Below are positions 38,910 through 49,800 of a stretch of DNA of 64,000 nt, piece by piece (position 1 is the first letter of the stretch; every line of letters begins with the position of its first letter). Under the pieces are notes generated by a model. That model made no database searches and had not been told where the DNA came from. It was given only the letters and a program-made list of their open reading frames with translations. The DNA is taken from NCBI GenBank assembly GCA_036872755.1, contig JAVHNS010000001.1, positions 558,001 to 622,000 on the forward strand, in the 5' to 3' direction. Source of the DNA: Orbilia blumenaviensis. Lineage: Eukaryota > Ascomycota > Orbiliomycetes > Orbiliales > Orbiliaceae. The translations under genes and the position numbers were made by a program.

Positions 38910-40651
38910 ATGATCGCTCGACGTGCTCTGCAGGTATGTGTGTATATACCCCATCCATATCCATCCAATCCCCCCCTCCGTCTTCCGGGCCGATGCTTTC
39001 CCTCTTCCCTTTCCCCCCCACGTGGGGCCAACACATAGAATTTACCTTGACATACATCATACTACATACATGACATGCTACTGCGTTCAAGTCAATTGAA
39101 TTTTAGAAATTATGCTAACTCGGATATCAGACCGCTCTCCGCTCCGGCGTCAGATCCCAGGCCGCTGCCCCCGCTGTCGCCGTCCGATGTATGTTACACC
39201 AGCTCTTGATAATATATATATTGTTTATACGGGACTAACAACGCCAATTGTGTGTTTGGATAAATAGCATACGCCACCGTCCCCACCACCGTCAACGAGG
39301 ACCTGCTCAAGCCCACCAAGTATGGCGGCAAGTACGTCGTCACCTTAATACCAGGTACTTCTTCTTTCACCTCGAATTTCTGCAATTGCTCTCCTTCTTC
39401 TTCATTTTTTTATTATTATTATTATATTGTGGAGTTAGTGAGTGATGTTAATGGGTGTGGTGATGATGTGAAACAGGTGACGGTATCGGTATCGAGACCG
39501 CGGACGCCGTGCGGACCGTCTTCAAGGCCGACAACGTCCCCGTCGAGTTCGAACAGATCGATGTCTCCGGCCTGGAGGAGGGCAAGAAGAACGCCGATGT
39601 TCTGTTCAAGGAGTGCATTGCCTCCCTGAAGCGCAACAAGGTCGGCCTCAAAGGTATCCCCCCCCCCTCTTCGTTGTATTGTGTGGTTGTTGTTGTTTTT
39701 ATGGCAAATCGATGGCTGACAGTGGAACGGGGAAACGCGGATAAGGCATCGTGTACACACCCGTCGACCGCACGGGCCACGCCTCCTTCAACGTCGCCCT
39801 CCGTCAGGAACTCGACATCTACGCCTCCGTCGTCCTCATCAAGAACATCCCGGGCCTCCAAACCCGCCACCAGAACGTCGATTTCTGCCTGATCCGTGAG
39901 AACACCGAGGGCGAATACTCCGGTCTCGAGCACCAATCCGTCCCCGGAGTCGTCGAATCCCTCAAAATCATCACCCGCGCGAAATCGGAACGTATCGCCC
40001 GTTTCGCATTCAACTTTGCCAAAGCCAACGGTCGTAAGAAGGTCACCGTCATCCATAAGGCGAATATCATGAAATTGGCAGACGGACTCTTCAGGTCTAC
40101 CTTCCAGCGTGTGGCTGAGGAGTACCCTTCGCTCATCACCAACGATTTGATCGTTGACAACGCATCTATGCAGGCTGTTAGCAAGCCTCAGCAGTTTGAT
40201 GTCCTGGTTATGCCGAATTTGTACGGTGGTATCCTGTCGAATATCGGAGCGGGATTGGTGGGTGGACCCGGTGTGGTTCCTGGTTGCAATATGGGAAGGG
40301 AACATGCGGTCTTTGAACCGGGCTGCAGACACGTTGGGTTGGATATCAAGGGACAGGATAGGGCGAATCCGACGGCCATGTTGTTGAGCGGAGCTATGAT
40401 GTTGAGGCATTTGGGGCTCGATCAGCACGCGGGAAGGATCTCGCAGGCGGTCTATAACGTTATCGCTGAGGGGTAAGATTTTCTTTCTTTTCTTTTCTTT
40501 TCTTTTTTTTGGATATATATGGTGGACTGTGACTAATATTTTGTGTTTTTTGCGGGGAAACAGCAAGGTCAAGACGCACGATATGCACGGTACCAGCAGC
40601 ACCAGCGAGTTCACCAACGAGGTCCTGCGCAAGATGGACGAACTGGCCTAA
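38910..40651 (+). CDS. IDH1: mitochondrial NAD-isocitrate dehydrogenase, regulatory subunit 1
   Basis: Six exons: 38910-38933, 39131-39188, 39268-39354, 39477-39653, 39746-40472 and 40564-40651, giving 386 residues, matching the family. Residues 1-28 are an Arg/Ala-rich mitochondrial presequence split over two small exons. The mature enzyme begins near YATVPTTVNEDLL. It has the LIPGDGIGIE loop, RENTEGEYSGLEH, VTVIHKANIMKLADGLF, the signature DNASMQAVSKPQQFDVLVMPNLYGGILSN, and HVGLDIKGQDRANPTAM. The pattern (GHASFNVALR, VDNASMQ) fits subunit Idh1, which binds citrate and AMP, rather than the catalytic Idh2. The complex oxidises isocitrate to 2-oxoglutarate in the citric acid cycle. The promoter has a long CT-rich tract. 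Confidence 0.95.
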
Positions 40652-42314
40652 ATTAGACACAGAAGGAGGTTAGGCTTTTAGGGGGGTTATGTAGTGTATA
40701 GCAACCTGCTCAAGAGAGATATGAGGAGACCCGGGGGGATTCAATTATGGACTACTTTTAGGTTTCAATTGGTCCCACCCACACTCACACACACACACTT
40801 TTTGTCATGGCTTTTTCTCTTTTTTTTTCTATTCATAGTGTAGATAGTAGATATTGGATAGGCGGGGAACCCTTATTTTGATGGGAACCTCTGTCGTCTC
40901 TTTTTTTTTTTTCCACCTTATCATTGGTTAATGCGAGTCGCTTTCATTTTTTTTTATATATATACATTCACGATGCATGAGTTCTTAGGTGTATGTAGTA
41001 ATAGAAAGACCTAGAGGTTCTGATAGAGCTCAAATCAGACAAGACCAGCTCAAAGCTCAAATCAAGTGTTTGGATATTTGATAATATGTTTGTGGTGGCC
41101 ATGCTGGCTCAACGCAAGAATGGTTAGGATTAGGCATGGATTTGCTGGGAATGCAACGAGATCATGCGAAAATGATTAGGATTGTCGACTTTGTGTTGTC
41201 TGATCCGAATGAGATCAATTAGGATTGCGTTGGGCGGCCATCGAGACCAGTTTGGGGAGTTTCGCGAATGCCAATTTTCAACGCGAGCGAGGTGTATACT
41301 ATCCGGGCTTGGATAGATGTTTCCTTTTTTTCAGGTATATACCGTAGGGGGGGGATTGGGTAATTTCCTGGGACTGCTTCCGAATATTAAAACCCTTTTT
41401 TAAAAAAAGGAAAGCAAGCCGTCTTATTCCTTTTTTCAAATCGTTATTTATATTGTTTTAAGCTCCCCCCTTTTTTTCTATAAACCGTCCCGAGAAACCA
41501 GCTAAAACCCCGTATATATGGTAGGTAACCTAGGGATTAAATGGCGTGGTATCGCTGTGGGTGTACGTATGTATACAGGTACTGGTAGGTAGATCGGTTG
41601 AAGTGGGATTTTTTTTATAGCAGTAGTTATGTGATTTAAGATGGGAGCGTGGCGTAGAATATACCGACCTGGATACTTGCCTACTTGCTTACTTACTTAC
41701 TTGCTTAGTTAGGTATCCTAGTTAATATGTTGAACCTCAGTATGCGTGCGAGTGTGGTGGCTAAACGGTGTGTCAAAACGATATATATAATAACGAAACC
41801 GCGCGAAGGATATACTACGACAACTTAAGCGAAGCATAAGTGTGTTAATTTTTCATACTTATGCTTAAGCGAAGCATAAGTATGTTAATTTTTCATACTT
41901 ATGCTTAACCATCAGCCCCGCTATTAGCCCGTCATCGATTCAGCTTTGCCACTATGCACTTTGTTATAGTAAAATAAGGTAGTGAACAATAAATATACTA
42001 TTGAGTTGCTTTAGAAGTTGGACTGATGGAGTTCAAAAGGAAACCATGAACTACCATCTGTTAAAGGGTCTTATAATCCAGTTTTTTTTTTTAAAGTTCA
42101 AACATCATACCTTTTTTTTTTTTTTTAGCATCCGAAGTGCGAAAGAATTGATGTGCCAAATCAAGAGTGTTTGTGTTTGGTATGGTAACATACATATGAG
42201 ATACCTGCAGAACTACATACAAAAAAAAAAAAAGAAATACAAGAAAGGAAGATCATCCAGCTCAGTGCCTCCCAAACGTATTTCGTAAACCAAATACTGC
42301 TGCGGATGTCCTAT
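40652..42314. other. intergenic, convergent, with hairpin tandem repeat
   Basis: No gene is supported over 1.7 kb. Contains short direct repeats (for example cagctcaaa near 41030-41060) and the hairpin repeat annotated separately at 41824-41908. Confidence 0.45.
41824..41908. repeat. two-copy 40-bp tandem repeat with hairpin
   Basis: Period of exactly 40 bp, copies at 41824-41863 and 41864-41903, followed by a cttaa remnant. Each unit is an inverted repeat: aagcataagtatg, a 9-nt loop, then catacttatgctt. The arms are 13 bp; the second copy is perfect and the first has one mismatch (g for a). Confidence 0.9.
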
Positions 42315-43595
42315 TTACGTCCTCGTGGTTGTAGTACTTTGAACACACCTAACGAGAACTATTCCGTCGTGTTTAATCGTGTTCAGAAAGCCCGAGGCAG
42401 CCTCAGTAGCGATACGCCGAGCAAAGTCGGTACCCACCGCCTTGGGCCACTTGTGGCGAGGTAGACTTTTGACGAACAGAACATCTAATTTGTTGATTAA
42501 GTATGGCGCTTCTCTAATCCGAGCTATGTCGGCAGCGCTCAAAATAATGGTCAAAACAGCAAACCCGAAAGCGATAATAGCTTCAAACAGAACCTCCAGA
42601 GCATTGATGATCTTTTTGGTGTTACAAGTGGGCAAAACCTTAAAAAGATCTTGAAAAGCATATACCAGGTCCATCAAAGTGTCGACGTTTTCGAGGATTT
42701 CAATGCCTACGACGATTGCAGTGCCGATACCCGGTAACGCGATCTGTATACCTATCTTTGCCGCAATTTCGAGACCGGTCAGAACAGTGCTCATGGCGCT
42801 TTCCATATCAGGGGCGTCCTCTTTCTTCATATACGACAGAATTAAACCCATCTTTTTTTTTGCTTTGAGGTTTGGGACGAGAGAAATATAAAGCCGTGGG
42901 TCTGGCGTAGCGTCGCTAATCTTTATCGTGTGTTGTTTCAAGTTGCTACCGTTCATGTTGCTTTCGGCAAAGTAGACCTCCGCCGGAGCTCTGAAGTCGC
43001 GGAATTCCGACACGCTTATTATCAGCTTACCATCCCTCAGCAACGTCCCGGCCCCGGTTTTCGTGGGATCCTTTTGCCGCCTGATGGTATATTCGAGGGT
43101 TAAAGTCACGGGCCTCTTAGTGTCATTGAGATCCCACAAACTTCTTGTTTTTAAACGCAATGTCCCAAGGGAAATTGGCGCTTTCTCGTCCTGGATATTT
43201 CTTTTCGCTGAGATGTTAACAACCTTTCGGCAGTCCTTGTAGCCTTGTTGATTGACGTTAACTGGTTCAAATGGGGTTTTGGACTATATTGTCTGGTTAG
43301 AATTTGTCAATCCCCACGGTTTCATATGATTACGCTACCGGGTACCTACACGGTTGGTGTCAACGAGTGCAGTAGTATACTTAAGCGTAGAACATCGACC
43401 ATCATCGTTCCTAACGATTGTACCGTCTGGCCCTACCCAGTCCCCGACGTAGCCCCCAACCTTGGTTCTAATCGTTACTGCCTTGATACGGAACGTTATA
43501 TCGTATGGCATGCCGAGTAGGCCGATTGGAACCTTCATCACGTCACTCCCCAGCATCTCATCAACTGCCCAACCGACGGGTATTCGACCAGTCAT
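42315..43595 (-). CDS. orphan protein with beta-rich N-terminal half and hydrophobic helical half
   Basis: Two exons, 43595-43350 and 43283-42315, intron of 66 bp in phase 0 with a CTAAC branch site, 404 residues. I do not recognise the family. The first 235 residues look beta-rich (for example VTLTLEYTIRRQ, GKLIISVSEFRDF, RAPAEVYFAES) and contain no hydrophobic helix. Residues 250-350 hold long hydrophobic segments (IGIQIALPGIGTAIVVGIEIL and IINALEVLFEAIIAFGFAVLTIIL) that could be membrane-inserting or buried helices. The N-terminal part weakly resembles the orphan at 54517-55365 (GTL, then alternating strands, then PEV/PAEV followed by an acidic AExN). A pore-forming or membrane-acting effector is possible but only inferred. 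The gene stands alone between gene-poor tracts. Confidence 0.6.
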
Positions 43596-46500
43596 CGCGA
43601 TGGTTTGAAGATATATATATACCTAGGTATATATCGGGCGTAACGTAACTTCTGTTCCGGAAAAGACAAAAGGTGGGGGATCCGACGAATAAAACAACCC
43701 AGACCCGGAAATTATATTAATATGTTAATATAGATCGAAATCTATAGCCATAGTAGAACAATGATAATATCAATGCTTCTGTAGCTGTGTATTTATAATA
43801 AAATTCGGATCTATATAATATACTCAGGGTTCAATGGCAGATTCGTCCGGACCGGCCTCGAAGACACTATTGATCGTTTCGAAATTAACACCATCATGAT
43901 CATTTGATATAATTACCAAGCTTGGATTTCTCGCAATGCAATGTAACGTTACGGACCCACAAGCTCGCACAGTCTGGCCTCGATGTAAACACAAAGGGAA
44001 ACCTGATGCGTGATATTTCTATATACGTATGGCGACCAAAACGTGTCATACGATATGGTGGTCAAAACCGCTCGGAAAGAATGGTTTTATACCAGTGTAG
44101 TTCATCGATTGCCTAGTGGAACTAGCTTGTTTATGTAATATTTGCTTTTATTAGTTTAAAAAGCAATAAAAAACAGCCTTAATATTGAAATAACCATTGG
44201 CTGTTTTTTTTAAGGTTTTTTTAGCTTAAGCTAATTATGCATTGATCGCGATACTAGTATTACTTCGGGCCGCCTACCTGGCCCCACTTCTGTAGCCGCG
44301 CCTAGCCCACCTCTAAATTCCGAATTTCACGTTTGCGTTCACGCACGCACGCAAATTCAATTCATCTAGAATTATTCAGGAGAATTCAGATTCACGGGCA
44401 AACAAATAGGTCAATAGGTCAGTAAGCCGGTAGGTAGGCTGGGTGGCCTACTAGTACTGTACAAATGTAATAAATCAACGTAGTTATGCACGTGAAAGTA
44501 ATGATATTTTATTTTTATGCCTGGTATACGTAGGAGTTCAGATGACCCAAAACGTGCAGGGTGCTACCTAAAAAGAGTTATAACGTTAGCCCCCCCACTA
44601 ACAATGCTTTGGCCGGCATATGGGCGGAAATTAGTTCCTTTGATAAACGGAACTCCACACCTTTAAGCTTTTGAGACGTGGTAGCTAGTAAATGGATTGA
44701 GACAAAAATAAGCTACTTTTGAAGAAGGGCGAGCGGAGATTGATGCCAACTAAGTTGGGAGTATTGTGTACAGGTAATGCTTATCAGCCCGAAAAAGACT
44801 TGGTTGCGGATATATGAAGAATACCTAGCATTTCAACAACTAAGACTGCTTGAATGAAAAAGTTCACTTTTTGATATTATATTTTTAGATTGTGTTGTTT
44901 TTATTGTAGTTTTTCTGTTTCGATTTTCTGAAGTACGCTGATATACGGCGCGAAATAGCGACCCCCTGACCCACAAAATAAAAAAAAATTTAAAATCTAA
45001 CGAACTTAACATATTTTATTATACATTTATTGTTAAGAGAAGTAATGTTGATAGTAAAATCTAGCATTAATAATAGTAGTAATAGTAGCCAGAATGCAAT
45101 GCATACATCGGCGTATCGGCGGCTCTTTTTTTCAAAGCTTTACAATCAACTTTACCAGAACCACCTTGACGAAGTATATAAATCCCACCGGCCACCAGAC
45201 TAATAAATCCCCATTAATTTCCCATGCATGCCTACCAACTTTTTGTATCCCAAGCAACATTACAAAGTCCATTAAGCCCTGCTTAGTTCCACCACAAACA
45301 TCATTTACTAAATACTTTTGATTGCCCTTATCACCAACCTACTTCTCTTTCCTTGTTATAAATCATTCAAACTTAATACTTCGGTTAGCTTTGGTTTCTT
45401 GATTGGGAAACTGAACTGCCCCAAAAAACCGCCAGACTCTTTCAAAACCACCCATCTAAAAAAACCGGGACCTACTATTAATACCTGTTGTTGCTGTGGT
45501 AGATCTATAGAGCAGCCATCCTAGCAGGCTGTAATAGCCGGGTCACACTTTCTATAAGAGGCAGGTTATAGTTAGCAAGGATCTTAGCACTCATTATTCC
45601 TATATCTTCCTTATAAAATATGCTCTATATAAGATAATAAAAATTATAAGATCAATAAAAGAATTTACATATTTTTTATAATAGAAACTACCGCACGGGG
45701 TTTTGGCTCGGTTTATACAAAAAAAAGGGAACTTAAAACAGGACAAGATAACGATTTGGAATTTGAACAAGACGGCTTACCTTCTTTTTTAAAATGTTTT
45801 AATATTCGGAAGCAGTCCCAGAAAAGTACCCAAATGTTTAAACCCTCTACGGTAGGTACAATTACAATTACAATTACTCCGGCCCTCACCCACCAAACCT
45901 GGTCTCGTTGGTACCATGGCAGACAACACGGTGTTGTTCACACCGTATGGACCTACCAACCTCACGGCAAAAGCAATTCCAGCGGTGCGCAGAATGCAAC
46001 AATGCCAACACATAACCAACACACAGCGAACACAGCCAACACTAGACCAGCCAACACCCATCTGATCAGCTGATCCCACCCCATGCTGCCTTTTATTATA
46101 GCTTCTATGCTGTTACAAATCATTATGGGAGCTTGAATAATCGACATAATTACGGCTTTAATGAGAGTTGGTGATAGTGGAGGTGGAGGTGGAGTTGGGA
46201 GTGGAGAGGTTTTGGCATAAGTTCGATGATACCTTTTCCTCTTCTCTAGGTTTTATAGGATGTCAGGTGCTAATTTTTTTGGAGGGTGGAATCGCAATGC
46301 GTACATATTGATCGGGGTACCATATCGTACGGCGCACCGTTCGTTTTTTTTCTCAAAAGCCCAAATTCCCTTAGGGCGATAAATAACCGCTATTGTCATG
46401 TTTATTCGGACCGCGCTAGACTGAAGATAACCATTCTGACCTGTCTGCCCTGGGGCCGAATTGTACCGGCTTGCGAACCGGCATGCACGGAATAAAATAA

Positions 46501-46831
46501 AATTTGGTAACAACGGTATAGCTAGTTCACAGACCGTGACCCGGACGAGCGTTTTTGGATTTTAGCAAGAGAACTTCACTTGGTAAAGTCATAAAACCCC
46601 GGTCTTGCTTAGCATGGTGGGGAGCATAAACCTATTAGAGTAATAAGCTTATGCATCGCTTAATATCATATATGTATATATTGTACGGGTTTTTAGAATA
46701 TGTACTTCTGGCTGAAGTCATATTGTAAGCACGGTAGTAAAATCTTGAAAGAAAGAAGATTCATAAACCTGGCTAGCCATGCATACAGCCGAAGACGAAA
46801 AAATTCCAAAAATGTTCCGACAAAGAGAACT
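43596..46831. other. AT-rich gene-poor tract
   Basis: Over 3.2 kb without a supportable gene. It holds a hairpin at 44168-44209, many TA-rich stretches and frames broken by frequent stops on both strands. Composition shifts between about 44.9 and 45.75 kb, where several 65-100 codon frames lie close together as if a longer coding sequence had decayed; no family motif survives. Confidence 0.45.
44168..44209. repeat. perfect 11-bp inverted repeat
   Basis: aaaaaacagcc, a 20-nt AT-rich spacer and ggctgtttttt form a stem-loop with further T-rich sequence after it. It could be a small element end or a transcript-end hairpin; there is no adjacent gene to which it clearly belongs. Confidence 0.7.
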
Positions 46832-49800
46832 CTACCACTCATCATCATCGAATTCTTCATCTTCCCCTCCAGAGCCTGTGTTGGACGGTTTTGTGGGAGT
46901 AAGTTTGTCTTCGTCGATATCCGTAGCTAAGTAGGAGTACGTAAAGGGTTTATCTTTTGACTGGCCAAAATTTATGGAAATCTCTAGCCCTACAAGGGAG
47001 CTGTTAATGCTAACCGCGGGATATACCTGGCCGATGACATCTTTGAAAGCGACCCCTACAAAACACGTTAGTCTGATCTACTCTTTGGTGGGTTGAGTTA
47101 TCTATCAAGATAACCTACCCAAAAATTTGCCGTTCAAAGTGTAGAATGCAAGCTTGCGGTCCAGTATGACTCCACAACCGACAACGTCGCCAATACCAAA
47201 TCCACTACCATAATTTCTGGAATAGTTCGCACCGTTGGCGTATATATTTCCGTCGTCACTGTGGAAACCCCATGAGTGAGGTTTAAAGCCCATATATCTA
47301 TTAAGGGGGGTATATTCGCCGCAAAAACCCACAGTAACGACCCTAAGAGATGGTTAGATATTTCTGAGATTAGGATGGCTATATAGACCCATAATACACA
47401 CCTCCCGGCTAGTGCATCAATATCTCCCTCCCTGTGGATTGCGATCTCCCAGTAGGATAAATCCGGATGGTCTGTAATATTTCCTTGCATATTAGGTATA
47501 CAAAAGTTCGCCCGGGCAACGATCTGTCTCTGCGAAGTATCGAGAGTTGCAATAGATGCTGTCATCTTATCGGCTGATAGTTTAATCGCCTCTGCCCTAT
47601 CATACTCGTGCCAATGAGACGGAACGCGCTGGGGCGTATCACCCTCGCTGAATTTAGTGTTCAGCAATCTTTCAATGTCACTGAACCCATAAATTTGGGC
47701 AATTTGAATTGGTAACCAGTTGTTCCGATCTCCCGCAGATTGATCAACATGTTCCTGTATGAGTTTCGACACCATGTCCTTCTGTTTACTGGCAATGGCG
47801 GCATGTAAAGCTTTGTTGCAGTAACTGCCGAAGTTTTCACTAGGCCTCATAGACTCGAGAATCGTCCCGAATATCTCCATGAATCCAAAATGAGCGGCCC
47901 AGGAAAGAGCATTTCTTTGACAGCCATCTTCGAGGCTAGGATCCGCCCCATAAACAAGCAGCATTTTAATGATCCTAATATCGTTTTCAGTAACGGCCTT
48001 GATGATTGGCGTTTCTTGCCTCGTATTTCGGGAGTTTGGGTCAATTCCGGCCTTTAGGATTTGCTCAACATCCTCAGCCGAATAAGAGTCTATTGCTTCC
48101 TTGAGAGCTATATGTCCAAGTCTGTCCCTTTCGTCTTTCGTGTCAATCTTGGAGAGCAAGTACACCAAAAGTTCTAATTTTCCTGCCTTGAGAGCTAAGT
48201 CTGCGCTTGACTCCACTTCAGGCTTTTCCGGGTTCCGCTGTACCAACTGTGCACCGTGATCGCATAGTAGTCGGACAATATCGGCAAATCCGTGTTTGCA
48301 CGCAAGTTGGATGGGTAAGTCCTTGCCCTCTACAGCCTTTTGAGGATCGACACCGTTCTTTAAAAGAAACTCCGTAGTTCCGAGCCTACATCCTTCGATA
48401 GCGGCGTGAAGAGCTGAGCCATATTTTCCGCCAGGTCGGCCCAGGTCGGCGCCCTTCTCCACAAAAATTTCGAGTAGCTCGGTGGAATAAGAACGGGCTG
48501 CTAGTTCAATAGGAGTAGCACCTTCCCAATCCGTGAGATACATATCTGCCGTCCCTTGCGCCAATAGGAGACTGACGATTACTGGAAGGTTTTTGGATAT
48601 CGCGGCATGCAAGGCAGATCCGAACTCGCCACCGAGGGCGTTGATATCTGGTTGCTTTGCAAGAATAAGCTCCACGATTGTTTTATTCCCTGATATGATA
48701 GCAGCCTGGAGGGCAGAGTGATTGTCTCCGCCACAAACATTGACGTTCGCCCCTCGCTTTAACAGCATCTCCACATATTCTACATTGCCACAGTAAGCTG
48801 CGTAAGTTAACATGGTGCCAAGTTCTTCGTCGATAAGGTTAAGGTCTGCTTTTGGCTCGTTGACAATAAACTCGAAAACTGGGGTCGCTTTCTTCAAGAT
48901 CGCCAAATGACCAGCCGTTGTTCCGTCCACTCTTTGCTGATTCACATCAGCCCCATTCGCGAGCAAGAGCTTGAAAACTTCAAGATGGTTATTCCAAGCC
49001 GCATGGTGAGCTGCTGTCGAGCCTATTCTATCTTTTATGTTGACTTTGGCGCCGTGAGCGATTAGAAGCTCTGCTATTTCTTTTTGGCCCGCTCCTCCTG
49101 CTATGAATATCGGCGTGCCTCCGGAGGTATCGCAAGTATTAGGGTCGGCCCCAGCCTCTAGCAGCGCCCTAGTTATTTCAATTGACTTGTAACTTGCATG
49201 AAGGGCAGTCCAACCGGGACAGAGGTTTTTTTGGTTCACATGGATACCATAGGGGGCCTTTGAGAGCAGTATAGCGACAAGCTCGGCATGATTGTCACGT
49301 ACCGCCAAAAATAGCGGGCTGATGGGGGTATCATCCTGAATGTTTTGATTTGCACCTCTTTCAAGCAGAAGCTCGCATGCTTTTGGGTGGTTTCCTTTAA
49401 CCGCTAAGTAGAGGGCAGTCTGACCGCAGGAGTTTCGTCCGCTAACGTCCGCCCCTTTGTCGAGAAGAAGCTTCATTATCGGTATATTTCCAACACTACT
49501 TGCGAGAGACAAAGGGAACTCTCCACTGTCATCCTTAGATTTGCAATCTTCTCCGATGTCGGCGAACAGCTTGACTATCTCTAGTCTCTCTGATTTGACG
49601 GCTGCATTGATAAGAGAGCCTTTGGCTTGGTATTGTATTTTCTCTAGTATTGGGGCGGTGTCGACTAGAAGTGCCTTAATAAGAGAACATTCTCCCATCT
49701 CTGCAGCCAACCATAAAGGTGTGTACCCTGCTTTATTGGCTAGCCTTGCATTGTTTGATATAGCTTGGAGCGCCCTTATTGTTGGCAATGAGCTTTTCTT

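Noticed and set aside
39448..40632. A 394-codon open frame on the minus strand
   Set aside because: Antisense of the isocitrate dehydrogenase gene and open across its introns; no motif of its own.
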